From: JAMQKA01 sp034521835
Lineage (GTDB): Bacteria; Bacteroidota; Rhodothermia; Balneolales; Balneolaceae
Assembly: GCA_034521835.1 (NCBI GenBank)
Contig: JAXHMA010000006.1
Span: 1,178,001-1,242,000 of the forward strand
Length of the DNA stretch: 64,000 bases
Direction of reading: 5' to 3'
Made by a program: the position numbers and the translations under genes. Shown one piece after another: positions 1 to 10,773 of the stretch; within the stretch, counting starts at the first letter, position 1; each line of letters begins with the position of its first letter. The notes beneath the pieces were generated by a model. The model was given only the letters and a program-made list of their open reading frames with translations, had not been told where the DNA came from and did not search any database.

Positions 1-11
1 CTGATCCCGGA

Positions 12-203
12 TTACGTGGGCCGAACTCCACCTGTTCCTGCTACGTATTTGTAGGCACTGTCAGCACTGAAATCGGAAATACTCTGCCCTTTTCTCAAAG
101 TTGAGCCGTTCTTCAGAAGCAGGATCGCCGCATCCATTGACAAAAAAATGGTTAGCAACAATACAAAGAAAAGTGGAAGCTGTGTACGGTAGCTATGAAT
201 CAT
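12..203 (-). CDS. Small hydrophobic N-terminal fragment, unknown
   Basis: A 63-codon reading frame whose ATG overlaps the last 11 bases of the upstream SDR gene, so it may be translationally coupled to it. Residues about 8-31 form one strongly hydrophobic segment that could be a signal anchor; the rest is polar. The frame stops only 11 bases before the window edge. Because neighbouring genes carry many artificial frameshifts, this is probably the N-terminus of a longer membrane or exported protein whose frame is lost or which continues beyond the window. I do not recognise a family. Confidence 0.35.
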   Translation of the reverse strand: MIHSYRTQLPLFFVLLLTIFLSMDAAILLLKNGSTLRKGQSISDFSADSAYKYVAGTGGVRPT

Positions 204-962
204 CGCGGGAAACCATGGTAGCGGAGGATTGACTTACCGGGTATATAATAGTGTCAATAATATTTACATGAGTGGGGCGATTGGCAACAAATACAATAAT
301 CTCAGCAATATCAGTAGGTGTGAGAGGGTCAAAACCTTCATAAACTTCATCCGCTTTGTCCTCGTCTCCTTTATATCGAACGACGCTAAATTCCGTTTCC
401 ACTAAACCGGAGATACCATGCTAACGCGTACGGCAGTGCCATGCAGATCCTTTTTCGTAGCTTCAGTAATCGCTTTAACGGCATGCTTTGTAGCACAATA
501 GACCGATCCACCCGAGTAAGCTTCATGCGACGCTGTAGATCCAATGTTAATGATGTGACCGCTGTTTCGATCTTTCATCTTTCTAGAGATCAGCCGGGTC
601 ATGGTAAGCAACCCCTTGATATTGGTATCAATCATCCTGTCCCAGTCTTCATACTTTGCTTCATAAACGGCATCGGTGCCTACGGCAAGTCCGGCATTGT
701 TCAGCAGAATATCGACGGGATGCTGAAGCGAATCCACGAAATCCTTGCAGGCCTCACGGTCACGGATATCAAAACCGCTGGTTGTAACCTCTATCGGAAA
801 GGTCTCTTCTGAGCTCTTGTTTAAGCTTTACCAGGCGTTCTTGCGGCGGCCTGTGAGCACAAGATTGCACTCGAGCTCGGCAAATTGCCAGGCAGAGGCT
901 TTCCCAATTCCTGCTGTGGCACCAGTAATGATTACCCATTTTCCCTTTATACGATTCTTCAA
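193..962 (-). CDS. Short-chain dehydrogenase, YdfG-like (frameshifted)
   Basis: NAD(P)-dependent oxidoreductase of the short-chain dehydrogenase family, closest in layout to E. coli YdfG, a 3-hydroxy acid/serine dehydrogenase. The Rossmann motif TGATAGIG lies near residue 12, NNAG in the middle, and the catalytic Ser plus YxxxK (YCATK) follow; the tail TEFSVVRYKGD resembles YdfG closely. The start is TTG at 962, four bases after the gatA stop, so it is the third gene of a tatA-gatA-SDR transcript. Three frame breaks are seen: a lost G near 847 (AAGAA for AAGGAA), one near 810, and a lost G in a GGG run near 405. Each restores the family sequence when undone, so I read it as an intact gene with sequence errors. 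Confidence 0.8.
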
Positions 963-966
963 AAGA

Positions 967-2518
967 TTATATGGTTTTGGCTTGAGTTTGTCGTTCTATG
1001 AGACGGGCGGCATTCAGCAGCTTGCCTTCCTCAAAGGTGTCAGCCATGAATTGAAGTCCATAAGGCAAACCGTTGGAAGCTGAGATATCCGCCGGAACAT
1101 TAATACCACAGATACCCGCCAGGTTGGCCGTAATCGTATATACATCATTCAGGTACATCTGCAGCGGATCATCGGTTTTTGAACCGATATCAAATGCTGT
1201 GGTGGGAGCGGTGGGCGAAACAATGACATCGACCTCTTCAAACGCCTCGGTGAAATCCTCCTTGATCAGGCGGCGCACCTTTTGGGCTTTGGCGTAATAT
1301 GCATCGTAATATCCCGCACTTAGCACGTAGGTTCCCAGCATAATACGGCGTTTCACTTCTGTACCAAAACCTTCCGTACGGCTCTTTTTATACAGGCGGA
1401 TCAAGGCAGAATCAGCTTCCTCAAGCTCCTTGCCCAGCTGTATTTTTTTATCGCCCCGGGCCATCTGAATCTGCTCTTTCAGTGCCTCTTTCTCATGGTT
1501 CAGCTCCTCTTTGACCTCTCGAATATCCGCACGATGGCCATACCGAATGCCATCATACCGGGCAAGGTTGCTGGAGGCTTCAGCCGTTGCCAGGATATAG
1601 TAGGTGGCAATGCCATATTTCATGTGCGGAAGATGGATAGGCACGAGCTCTACGCCTTCTCGCTCAAGATCGGTCAGGCGGCTTTTCGGATTCCGTCACG
1701 AATTTCACTGTCGAGCCCTTCTCCAAAATATTCTTCCGGTACACCAATTTTGATGTTGGATTGCGGCTTCCCAACAAACGAGCTGTAGTCCGGTACCGCC
1801 CGGCTTGAGGAGGTATTGTCATGCTCATCAAATCCCGAGATGACTTCCAAAATACTGGCGGCATCTTCCACGCTGTTGGCCAGTGGACCAATACAATCGA
1901 AGGAGGAGGCGTAGGCAACCAGTCCATGACGAGACACGCGACCATAGGTAGGTTTTAATCCCACTACACCGCAGTAGGAAGCCGGCTGACGTATAGAGCC
2001 TCCCGTATCTGAACCGAGGGCCGCAGTGGTGATTCTGCTGCTACTGCCGCGGCACTACCTCCGGATGAACCGCCGGGGACTTTGTCGGTATCATGGGGAT
2101 TATGGACCGGGCCAAAAATAGTATTTTCACAGGAAGAGCCCATTGCGAACTCGTCCATGTTTAACCGGCCGAGCAGGATAGCATCTTCTTTTTTCAGGCG
2201 TTCAATAACCGTGGCGTTGTAAATGCTCTCAAAGTTGGACAAGATATCGGATGCACACGTTGCTTGCTTGCCCTTTTCGCAGATGAGATCCTTTATACCA
2301 ACGACCGCACCTGCCAGCTTCCCCGATTCGCCAGTATCAATTTTTTGTTGTATCTGTTTCGCTTCTGTTAGTGCCTGATCCAGATCCAAAGAGACAACGG
2401 CATTAATTTCTGGGTTTTGGGTATCGATGTTGTCGGCATAATGACGTACAACATCAACCAGCGTTGTCTCTCCGGATTTGACAGCCTTACGGATGTCGGA
2501 AATACTTCTAAAATTCAA
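967..2518 (-). CDS. gatA: Glutamyl-tRNA(Gln) amidotransferase subunit A (frameshifted)
   Basis: Amidase subunit of GatCAB, which hydrolyses glutamine and passes ammonia to convert Glu-tRNA(Gln) to Gln-tRNA(Gln) in the cytoplasm. The Ser-cisSer-Lys amidase signature is clear: GIKDLI carries the lysine, GGSSGGSAAAVAA the cis-serine loop, and GSDTGGSIRQPA the nucleophile serine. Two single-base breaks are present, near 2033 (a G missing from GCAGGAATC) and near 1672; the three pieces together make about 515 residues, close to the usual 480-490. It starts 10 bases after tatA and is followed at once by the SDR gene. A functional genome needs this gene when GlnRS is absent, so real inactivation is unlikely. 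Confidence 0.93.
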
Positions 2519-2528
2519 TGGTTAGTGG

Positions 2529-2756
2529 TTAATTTTCGGTTTGCTTCTGAGGTTCACCCTGGCTCTGAGTTTTGGACTCATAGCCCTTTTGTTCCCCTTC
2601 TTCAATTTCCTTTTTAATTTGATCTGATGCTTTCTTGAACTCATTGATTCCCTGGCCAATTCCCCGAGCAAGTTCAGGAATTTTCTTGGCGCCAAAGAAC
2701 AACAGAATCACCAGAAGTATCACCAGAATTTCAGTTCCGCCTAATCCACCTAGCAT
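2529..2756 (-). CDS. tatA: Sec-independent translocase protein TatA/E
   Basis: Small membrane protein of the twin-arginine translocation system, which exports folded proteins. The 75 residues show the standard order: a short N-terminal membrane helix (about residues 8-22), the FFGAKKIPELARGIG hinge and start of the amphipathic helix, then a charged, glutamine-rich tail. The length is normal for TatA. It is the first gene of the leftward tatA-gatA-SDR group. No tatC is nearby, as is common in Bacteroidota. Confidence 0.93.
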   Translation of the reverse strand: MLGGLGGTEILVILLVILLFFGAKKIPELARGIGQGINEFKKASDQIKKEIEEGEQKGYESKTQSQGEPQKQTEN

Positions 2757-2955
2757 AATAATCCTCTTTTTAATTGGTTTATAAATCAGTTAGTAAAAGA
2801 TAACAAAAGTTTTTTACACCTTTCAGTTGACTATTAAAAATATTTCAAATTTAATTATATAAAGAAAAGACTTGAATTTTATTGCACAATCCTTTTTATA
2901 GGGTGCATACGAACATCATAATTTTTCAAAAAAATCAACAAGAAGTAAAATAAAC

Positions 2956-3210
2956 ATGATCTGGACTGTAGAATTAGCGGCAGCTTTAGATGACGCTCCA
3001 TTCCCTGCAACGCGGGAAGAACTTATTGAGTGGGCCGAACGAAACGGACTTCCCCAGCAGGTTATAGACAACCTGTATGACCTTGATGAAATTGAAGAAG
3101 GCGAAGATATGGTTTATGAAGGAATAGAAGATATCTGGCCCGATTATATTCGAAAGGAAGATTTCTTCCACAACGAAGAAGATGAAGGTTTCGACTACGA
3201 CGACGTTTAA
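2956..3210 (+). CDS. DUF2795 domain protein
   Basis: An 84-residue acidic protein of the DUF2795 family. The visible family features are MIWTVELAAALDD at the start, PATREELIEWAERNG, and the IWPDY block followed by a very acidic C-terminus (EEDEGFDYDDV). The function of the family is not established. The gene stands alone, transcribed away from tatA across a 199-base AT-rich gap that probably holds both promoters, and is followed by a strong terminator. Confidence 0.85.
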   Translation: MIWTVELAAALDDAPFPATREELIEWAERNGLPQQVIDNLYDLDEIEEGEDMVYEGIEDIWPDYIRKEDFFHNEEDEGFDYDDV

Positions 3211-3250
3211 ATTTTAGGCAATAAACGACCTGTTTATTCCACATCCTTCA

Positions 3251-3285
3251 ACGGTTGCCCTACCGATGTGGGGCAACCGTTTTTA
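3251..3285 (+). terminator. Rho-independent terminator after the DUF2795 gene
   Basis: A perfect 10-bp stem (acggttgccc at 3251-3260 with gggcaaccgt at 3271-3280) and a 10-base loop, directly followed by a T run. It ends the DUF2795 transcript and separates it from the Omp85 gene. Confidence 0.9.
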
Positions 3286-3302
3286 TAAATAGAAACCTCA
3301 TT

Positions 3303-5698
3303 TTGATCTCATTTCGTCTTGTTTCGAGGTAATTACTTCACCATCGTATTGGGGGGCATACTCATTTCTCGGCACTTGGTGCAGAGCTGCATGCACAGAA
3401 CCTGCAGGCGCAGCAAGCCGACACATCCCAGCAGGTTGTTCGAGTAATCCGGTTTGTAAACAATGACAACGTCAAGGACAATACGCTCGAAACACTTATT
3501 CGCACGCACACCAACCGGGAATTTCTGGGCATCCCCCGCTTTACGCCCTGGTATTTTATTTGGAAGATGACCAAAGAATTTGGCGAATCCTCCGGCCTAT
3601 CTCAATCGTGAAACCGTTGCAACTGACATGGAACGGATTCGTCGATATTACGAGTCTACCGGCTACCTTCAGGCCAGCGTTGACACAAATATCGTGGAAT
3701 TTAGCCCCGGCAAGGTAGAAGTTTCATTTTTAATTGAAGAAGGCCGCCAGTCGCACATCCAAACCATAGCCTACTCCGGCATGCCTACCTGGCCTGAAAG
3801 GAATCTGCTGCCCGGTTTCTATTTTCAGAGTGAACTGACCCGCAGGCAGATTGATGATACCACCTTCTCGGTCAACCAGCCCTATTCAGAAAACGCCCTG
3901 AACAACGAACGAACGCGGATTATCAACTTTTTGAAAAACAACGGCTATGCCTCTGTTCAGCGAGATTCCGTGCTTGCCCAGATCAGACGCAGTTCATCCA
4001 ACAAATATCAGCTGGATGTGCTGTTTTCAGATGAATCCGGTGATATGTACTTATTTCGGAGATCTTTTTGTGAATCTGCGCGGCCCCGACTCCAACATAG
4101 AATATAATCAACAAGATACGCTTACCGGAGAACCCTACACCACGGAGGGAAAAAGGATATACCTGCAAAAGGAAGAATCTGCCCAAACCCGCTTTAGCCT
4201 TTTAACCGATCAGTTGCTGTTTATGCCCGGGCAGATCTTCGACAATAACCTGTACGTTCGAACTGTCAACGAGTTCCAAAACCTCTGGCATGCTGAATAT
4301 CCAGGAATTTGGCCTCAGCAAAGATGGTTCTCTTCATGATTATTCTGAGCAGCAGATCCCGGTTTTTTCGCTCCAGACGCTGCCAAAGCACTCTTTTAAT
4401 TTTAACCTTTTTGGATTCGCGACGCTATGGCTTTGGATCCGGAGCCGGCGTTACCGATACCAATAACAACCTGTTTGGGAAGGCCGAGAATTTGCAACTA
4501 TCGGTGAATGGCAGTTTTGAGTATGTCGGTTCCGAAACGCTCCAGAACCTGGATGAAACGTTCCGCGGGGGCGATCAGCTGTTTCAGAGCTTTGAAATTC
4601 GAGGCGACTACTCCTGCCACGCCTGATCTTTCCGTTTTCTCCGCTGGATAATAATCTCTTCTTTTCCAATTCACGCACTTCAGTACTCCCTATCCGCTGC
4701 CCAATCCAACCAGCTGTTTTTTGATGTAAACTCCTGATGTGCGCTTTAATCTCTTCGGTATGTCGTCAATCACAATAATCGCTACACCAGCTTCCTTGAT
4801 CTTGTGGAACTGGATGACTCGACTCCGATCCCTCTGCTCAATTTCGCCAATCACTGATACAGCAGTATGATACTACGTCGTTTGAGTACCGCCGCCTGCT
4901 TGAAGATTTTCGTCCGCAGGTTTCTTCGCTGCTGCGGTATACCTTTCGAAGTCAAAACACCGATTTGATTCAGCGGAATCACGGCTATTACAGTGAATTT
5001 ACCGCTGCGATGGGGGGCAATATTCCCGACCTGATCGATCGCTATTTGGTAACGCCTAACATTGTGGAGGGTGAGCTTCCCTCTCCCGCGCGTATCAGTA
5101 ACAACAGCCTCAGCTACAGCCGGTTTTTCAAGTTCACGGCCGATTACCGGCGCTATGTACCCCTTTCCAACGAATCGGTGTTTGCCTACCGGGGATTTGC
5201 AGGATATGCCCAGCCTTTTGGCGGAGGCAATACCATACCCCTGAACCAGCGATTTTTCGCCGGGGAAGCAATGACATTCGCGGGTGGGATTTTAATAGCC
5301 TTGGACCCGGAGGTATTGCCGTGGAGGGGACGCCGCCCGTTGTCGGTGGAGAAATAAAATTGATCACCCAGGCGGAGCTTCGCCAGACCTTGATCTCTAA
5401 CTTCCTGTCAGCCAACTGGATCGGCGCCTTTTTCACCGATGCAGGCAACATTTGGTATGGTCCAAGAAATACGTTTCGCGATGACCAGGCCCGCGACTTG
5501 CTGAACAAAGGTAAATTCTATGGTGATGAATTCTATAAACAGATTGCTGTAGGATCCGGTCTCGGGCTGCGGCTGGACTGGCAATACATTGTGGTACGCT
5601 TTGATTTTGCTTTTCGGGTGCACGATCTGGCCCCCAACGAAAGCTGGTTTACGAATAAAAAACTATATTTTAGTTTTGGTATTGGCCATTCATTCTAG
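3303..5698 (+). CDS. BamA/TamA-family (Omp85) outer-membrane protein (multiple frameshifts)
   Basis: Outer-membrane protein of the Omp85 superfamily, predicted to insert or translocate proteins at the outer membrane. An apparent signal peptide (ALGAELHAQ cleavage region, about 3385-3410) is followed by POTRA-like sequence: VVRVIRFVNNDNVKDNTLETLIRT, then a block with RIRRYYESTGYLQASVD, repeated beta-alpha units and a C-terminal barrel. The last residues, FSFGIGHSF, form the classic beta-signal ending in Phe. At least seven frame changes interrupt it (near 3345, 3590, 4055, 4285, 4440, 4615, 5330 and within 4630-4960). The start is uncertain; TTG at 3303 is only a guess. About 800 residues in total, as expected for the family. 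Confidence 0.82.
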
Positions 5699-5762
5699 GG
5701 GAAGGTTCACAAAATGATTAACTTTCTTTCCATCCTGTCAATATGAATTTCAATATGGGATT

Positions 5763-6314
5763 ATGTTCGGAATTGATCGGTTCAAGACCCTCAAAAAACA
5801 GGCGCAAATTGTTTTTAAGTCCAGGTTTCTGGACAATCTGACTCCGCTGGAGCGCTATGAATTTTTACAGCTCTGCCATCGCAGAAGCTATAATGAAGGA
5901 GAATATATTTATTACCAGGGCGACCCCGGAACGGGCATGTATTTCCTTGAGGAGGGCAAAGTACAACTTGTCGTTGAGCCAGAGGCGGGCTCCGGGGAGG
6001 ACGCCAACAAATACCTTATCGAAGCCCCTGAAAGTTTTGGCGCCCTCTCCATCGGCTACGAGCTCCGCAGGATGTCATCTGCCAAATGCCTGACTGACGC
6101 CATCCTGCTCGGCTTTTTCAAACCCGATTTCGAGACGCTGCGGGATCGCCATCCCAAAATTGCGGTTAAATTTTTGGAAACACTGTCGATGATCGCCATG
6201 AAACAGCTGGAAAAAACCACCAAAGCTCTTGTAGAATCAAGAGGTGTGGCAAGCGCCTTCTCAATTCAATTTTCGACCTACTATGATTCCGGCCGAGGAA
6301 ATGAGACGATTTAA
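5763..6314 (+). CDS. Cyclic-nucleotide-binding domain protein
   Basis: A 183-residue protein with a Crp/Fnr-type cyclic nucleotide-binding fold: LTPLERYEFLQLC at the start, YNEGEYIYYQGDPGTGMYF around residues 40-58, and PESFGALSIGYELRR, the phosphate-cassette region. No helix-turn-helix follows, so it is a stand-alone sensor domain and not a complete transcription factor. The C-terminus is helical and the last residues may be altered by a frameshift. It lies 22 bases upstream of rlmD, probably in the same transcript. Confidence 0.8.
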   Translation: MFGIDRFKTLKKQAQIVFKSRFLDNLTPLERYEFLQLCHRRSYNEGEYIYYQGDPGTGMYFLEEGKVQLVVEPEAGSGEDANKYLIEAPESFGALSIGYELRRMSSAKCLTDAILLGFFKPDFETLRDRHPKIAVKFLETLSMIAMKQLEKTTKALVESRGVASAFSIQFSTYYDSGRGNETI

Positions 6315-6335
6315 TTTTAGATGTATCACTGATCT

Positions 6336-7746
6336 ATGAGTTTGAAAAAAGGTTCTGATGTTGAACTGAAAATTGAATCCACCGCATTCAAAGGCAAAGG
6401 AGTGGCCCGGCACAACGGAATGGCTGTTTTTGTGCCCAATACCGTACCGGGAGATCGCGTGGAAGCGCGTATTATCAAGAAAAAGAAGAATCATGCCGAA
6501 GGTAAACTTCTCGAGGTTCTGGAGGGAGGTTCTGAACGGATTGAACCGCGATGCCAGCATGCCAAAAACTGCGGCGGATGTAGCTGGCAGCACGTCAATT
6601 ATGAATCCCAGCTCAAGTATAAACGCAACCAGGTGCAGGACCATATGGAGCGGATCGGCGGTTTAACCGATCTGCAGGTACAGCCTGACCATTGGATGCA
6701 AAGAACCGTTTTACTACCGGAATAAGATGGAGTACTCCATCGGCCATAAACGATGGTTAAGCCGCGAGGAGATTGAACGTGATGAATATGTCAGCGATCG
6801 TTGTTTTGCCGCGGGCCTGCACGCACCGGGTCGGTTTGATAAAATCCTGAATATCAAGGAATGCCACCTGCAGGAACCGATCTCCTACGAAATTCTGGAC
6901 TTCGTCCGAAGCTTTTGCACCGAGCATGACATCGAACCCTTCAACACCATTGATAATAAAGGTTTTATGCGGAACGTGGTGATACGAACCTCCTACCACA
7001 CCGATGACCTTATGGTAAACCTGGTGACATATAAAGATGATCAAGAGATCATGCAGAAAATGTCCGACGATCTTCTTAAAGAGTTTCCCCAGGTTACTAC
7101 GATTGTGAATAACGTAAATGATACCAAGAGCCCTACCGCCGTCGGCCGGTATGAAAACGTACTATATGGACCCGGTCATATTGTGGATTCGATCGGTGGC
7201 TTCGATTTTAAAATTGATGCAAACGCTTTTTTTCAGACAAATACACAACAGGCTGAGCGTCTCTACCAGGTGGCAAAAGGCTTTGCCGACCTACAGCCCG
7301 GCGAAACGATCTACGACCTCTATTGCGGCGTAGGTACTCTCAGCCTGTTCATGAGTGATTTTGCCGATAAAGTTGTGGGGATAGAAAACGTTGGTGTGGC
7401 GATTGAAAATGCCAGGACCAATGCGGAAAACAACGGCGTAGAGAACGTTGAGTTTATCAAAGGAGATATGAAAGATGTATTCAATGATGAGTTCAGTTCC
7501 TCCCACGGTCGTCCGGACTGCATCATCACTGACCCGCCGCGGGCGGGTATGCACCAAGATGTGGTTGGCTACCTCAACAAGCTGGCCGTTCCGAAACTGG
7601 TGTACGTGAGTTGCAACAGTTCAACGATGGCGCGTGATCTCAAGGAGCTCAACAAGGTGTACAATATAAAAGAAGTACAACCGGTGGATATGTTTCCCCA
7701 AACCTACCACATTGAAACCGTTGCCAAATTGCGGCTAAAAGAATAG
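6336..7746 (+). CDS. rlmD: 23S rRNA (uracil-C5)-methyltransferase RlmD-type (frameshifted)
   Basis: SAM-dependent enzyme that methylates C5 of a conserved uridine in 23S rRNA (RlmD/TrmA family). An N-terminal TRAM domain (GKGVARHNG, PGDRVEARI) precedes the iron-sulfur cluster motif CQHAKNCGGCSW. The methyltransferase domain has DLYCGVGTLSL for SAM, TDPPRAGMH, and the catalytic cysteine in YVSCNSSTMARDL near the C-terminus. One surplus A in an AAA run near 6703 breaks the frame; removing it joins QEPFYYRNKMEYS, the expected sequence. The total is about 470 residues, normal for the family. RlmD, RlmC and TrmA are hard to separate by eye, so the exact uridine is inferred. Confidence 0.88.
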
Positions 7747-7754
7747 GTTTAATA

Positions 7755-7800
7755 CAAAAAAGTGCCTGCCGGTATTAATGGGTTCACCAACAGGCACTCT
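7755..7800. terminator. Bidirectional terminator between rlmD and the lactonase gene
   Basis: The stem agtgcctg (7761-7768) with caggcact (7791-7798), plus an inner GGT/ACC pairing, lies between two convergent genes. On the minus strand it is followed by six Ts, a good intrinsic terminator for the lactonase gene; on the plus strand the tail is pyrimidine rich. Confidence 0.85.
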
Positions 7801-7832
7801 CTCTTACCTTCCAAGTTATCAAAAATTAGGAT

Positions 7833-8987
7833 TTAATCCACCGGAATCATCTTTAAACAGACGGGTTGAGATAATGCGATCTCCCGCCCCGTTGGCGTGA
7901 GTTCACCGGTATCCTGGTTGCGATCAAAGATCACGATATTATTGGAGTGTCTGTTGGCCACCAAGACATACTGCCCGGTAGGATCAATCGTGAAGTTACG
8001 CGGATGAACACCGCCCGTGGATACAGAACCTTGCCTGGTCAGTTCTCCACTCTGCTGGTCGATGGAATAGGTAACGATAGTGTTCAGGTCCTCCCTGTTG
8101 GTAACGTAGAGAAATTCTCCGTCAGGTGAAACGTGGAGGTCGGCACCGGAGATTCTTCCTTCATAATTCTCAGGCAGATTAGAAATTGTTTGGAGCGGGC
8201 TGAGTTCGCCATCAGAATAGTTGAAGGCTACAACCGAACCGTTTAGCTCATTTACCAGGTAGGCGTATTCTCCATTGGGATGAAATGTGATATGGCGGGG
8301 ACCCGCGCCGGGTTCGGTATCAAATACAGATGTAGGTTCGGTAGCCAAAGCGATATTATTAGAGTCAAAATTATAACCATACACTTTATCCGTACCCAGA
8401 TCGGCAACGAAAAGGTAATTGTTATCAGGTGAAACGTAGGTACAATGGACGTGCGGGCTGCTCTGTCGCGCCTTGTTCACGCTACTGCCCTCATGTTTAA
8501 TTACCGTGTTTGCCTCTGCAAGCGAGCCATCATCCTGCACGGGAAATACCGCTAGTGAACCGCCCCCATAATTACCGGCAAAAACAGCCTGCCCCGTTTC
8601 ATCCACCGAAATATAACAGGGTCCACCGCCGTGGCTCGACTGCTTGTTCAGAAACGTCAAATCACCCGATACCTTATCGAATGAAAAAGAGCTGATGGTA
8701 GCCTTGGAAGAGTCACCGATCGAATTCACGGCGTACAGATTGGAGTGATCAGGTGAAAGAGCGAGATAGGAAGGATCCTCAACACCCAGCGCAGCACCAA
8801 CTGAATCGACCGAGCCATCTGCAGCATTAAAACGGTACAGGTAAATTCCATCACTGCCCTCCCCGGTATAGGTTCCCACGAAAAGATAAAACTCCTCTGA
8901 AGACTGTTGCTGGCCCTGCTTCTCCTGTTGGGCACATCCCATGATAGCTATAAGAATCGATATTATGAACGAGATACGAATGATCAT
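7833..8987 (-). CDS. Lactonase-family (6-phosphogluconolactonase-like) beta-propeller lipoprotein
   Basis: A 384-residue protein of the seven-bladed beta-propeller lactonase family (cycloisomerase 2 type, as in YbhE/Pgl). The N-terminus is a lipoprotein signal peptide with lipobox IMGCAQQ, so it is expected to be membrane-anchored outside the cytoplasm. Family hallmarks are FVGTYTGEGSDGIYLYRF, GGGPCYISVDETG, SSPHVHCTYVSPD and PGAGPRHITFHPNG. The export signal means it probably hydrolyses extracytoplasmic sugar lactones and does not serve the pentose phosphate pathway; the substrate is unknown. The gene is uninterrupted. Confidence 0.87.
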   Translation of the reverse strand: MIIRISFIISILIAIMGCAQQEKQGQQQSSEEFYLFVGTYTGEGSDGIYLYRFNAADGSVDSVGAALGVEDPSYLALSPDHSNLYAVNSIGDSSKATISSFSFDKVSGDLTFLNKQSSHGGGPCYISVDETGQAVFAGNYGGGSLAVFPVQDDGSLAEANTVIKHEGSSVNKARQSSPHVHCTYVSPDNNYLFVADLGTDKVYGYNFDSNNIALATEPTSVFDTEPGAGPRHITFHPNGEYAYLVNELNGSVVAFNYSDGELSPLQTISNLPENYEGRISGADLHVSPDGEFLYVTNREDLNTIVTYSIDQQSGELTRQGSVSTGGVHPRNFTIDPTGQYVLVANRHSNNIVIFDRNQDTGELTPTGREIALSQPVCLKMIPVD

Positions 8988-9035
8988 CCTTGATTACCCT
9001 CACTATTTAAATGTTAAAACCTTTGCAAAACCAAC

Positions 9036-9113
9036 TGTCATTGCGAACCGGAGTGAAGCAATCTCTTGGTCTGAGCCGCTAAAAAAAGATTATTTCGCAG
9101 GCTCGCAATAACA
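9036..9113. repeat. REP-like palindromic repeat
   Basis: In the 309-base gap between two divergent genes, an arm beginning TGTCATTGCGAACC (9036) faces an imperfect inverted arm ending GGCTCGCAATAACA (9113); the pair extends about 28 bases each side with several mismatches. The phrase CATTGCGA...GAAGCAATCT is typical of dispersed palindromic repeats in Bacteroidota and other bacteria. No ORF lies here. Confidence 0.7.
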
Positions 9114-9296
9114 AGCCGATGAAAGCAAGGGTTTGCCAAAGACCCCTGTTAAATACTGTTTTGAAGTAAGGATGAATCTACTATTCATTTAAATGTAAAT
9201 CCAACTAAAGAAAATAGCGGGAATGTTATAGTTTGAACGGTGATTAAATAGGACGTGGATGAAGCAATTTTTAAAAATTTCAGATCAAAGCCAGCT

Positions 9297-10773
9297 ATGA
9301 AGATCGGCATAATAGGTGCAGGCATTGGGGGATTGTCAGCCGCTGTTCTACTTGCAAAGGATGGGCACGAGGTTTCAATATACGAGAAAAATGAGGGGGT
9401 CGGTGGAAAAATGAACCAGGTTCGAGCAAAGGGATATCGATTCGATACCGGCCCCAGCCTGCTTACCATACCCGAACTGCTCAGCGGCCTGTTCAGCCAG
9501 TGCGGGGAAAATATGGACGATTACCTGCAACTTGAACCGCTCGATCCGCTCTGCCGCTATTTTTATCCCAATAAAACGGTTTTCGATAACTTTGATGACC
9601 TGGAGCAGGCGCTCGCGGAAGTCCGGCGTATTGCAGCCAGAAGATGAACAAGCGTATGTCGATTTTCTTGATTATTCGCGGGATCTGTTCGAAAAAACGT
9701 CCTCTCCCTTTCTATACAATCCGCTGTATGAATGGCGTGACCTAAAAGAAGTAAACGTCGCTGATCTGGCCGGCATTGATGCACTGAGCACCGTAAGCAA
9801 GCGTGTTGATCAGTATTTCAGTTCGGAATATCTGCGTAAATTTTTTAAGCGTTTTGCGACATATAATGGCTCTTCTCCCTACCAGTCGCCAGCCACGCTA
9901 AATGTGATTCCCCATGTGGAGATTAACCGGGGCGGTTTTTACGTGAAAGGTGGCCTCTACCGTATCGCTTTTGCTCTCAGGAAGTTAGCGGAAAAGATGA
10001 AGGTAGAATTTAACTTCAACAGCCGGGTTACATCCATAACTACAAAACGGAGACGAGCCACAGGCATTGAATTTGACGATGGAAGCTACCGTAAATATGA
10101 CCTGATTGTATCCAATGCCGATGCCTACGAAACCTACCGTCACCTTCTGCCAAATAATGAAGTGAGTCCGCTTAAAAAGATGCAGCTGGAAAACACCGAA
10201 CCCTCCTGCTCCGGCTTTGTTCTGCTGCTGGGAATCGACCGCCAGTATGAGCAACTCCGGCATCACAACGTCTTTTTCTCGGAAAATTATGAGGCGGAAT
10301 TTGATTCAATATTTAATGAAAAGCGGCCGGCAGGTGATCCCACTATTTATATCGCCAATACCTCCCATTCTGATGCTGATCACGCTCCCCGGGGTGGATC
10401 GAACCTCTTCATCTTGGTAAATGCGCCCTACTTGTCTGATTCTTTTGACTGGTCAAATGAGAAAGAAGAGTATGCTGACCTGATCAAAAACAAGATGGAA
10501 AATCGCGGCATGGAAAATCTCAGGGAATCAATCGAATTCGAAAAAATCATTACTCCGGCCGACTTTTATCACCTGTACCGATCAAACCGGGGAAGTATTT
10601 ATGGGACCTCCTCCAACAGCAGAATGGCAGCGTTTATGCGTCCCGCCAATAAAGCGAGGGGCATCGACGGGCTGTATCTTACCGGAGGCAGTACACACCC
10701 GGGCGGCGGCATTCCCCTGGTCATTTTGTCTGCCAGGCACGCCTACGAGCTCATCAAAAGATATGAAAGGTAG
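9297..10773 (+). CDS. CrtI-family phytoene desaturase / carotenoid oxidoreductase (frameshifted)
   Basis: FAD-dependent desaturase or isomerase acting on carotenoids or their precursors. The dinucleotide-binding motif IGIIGAGIGGLSAA begins at residue 3, followed by EKNEGVGGKMN and the GPSLLT block. The C-terminal family signature GLYLTGGSTHPGGGIPLV is intact. A single-base break near 9628 splits it; together the parts make about 490 residues, as usual. ATG at 9297 is chosen because the glycine motif follows directly. Whether it is CrtI, CrtN, or the 3,4-desaturase CrtD cannot be told from sequence alone. The stop abuts the stop of the convergent phosphoesterase gene. Confidence 0.87.
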
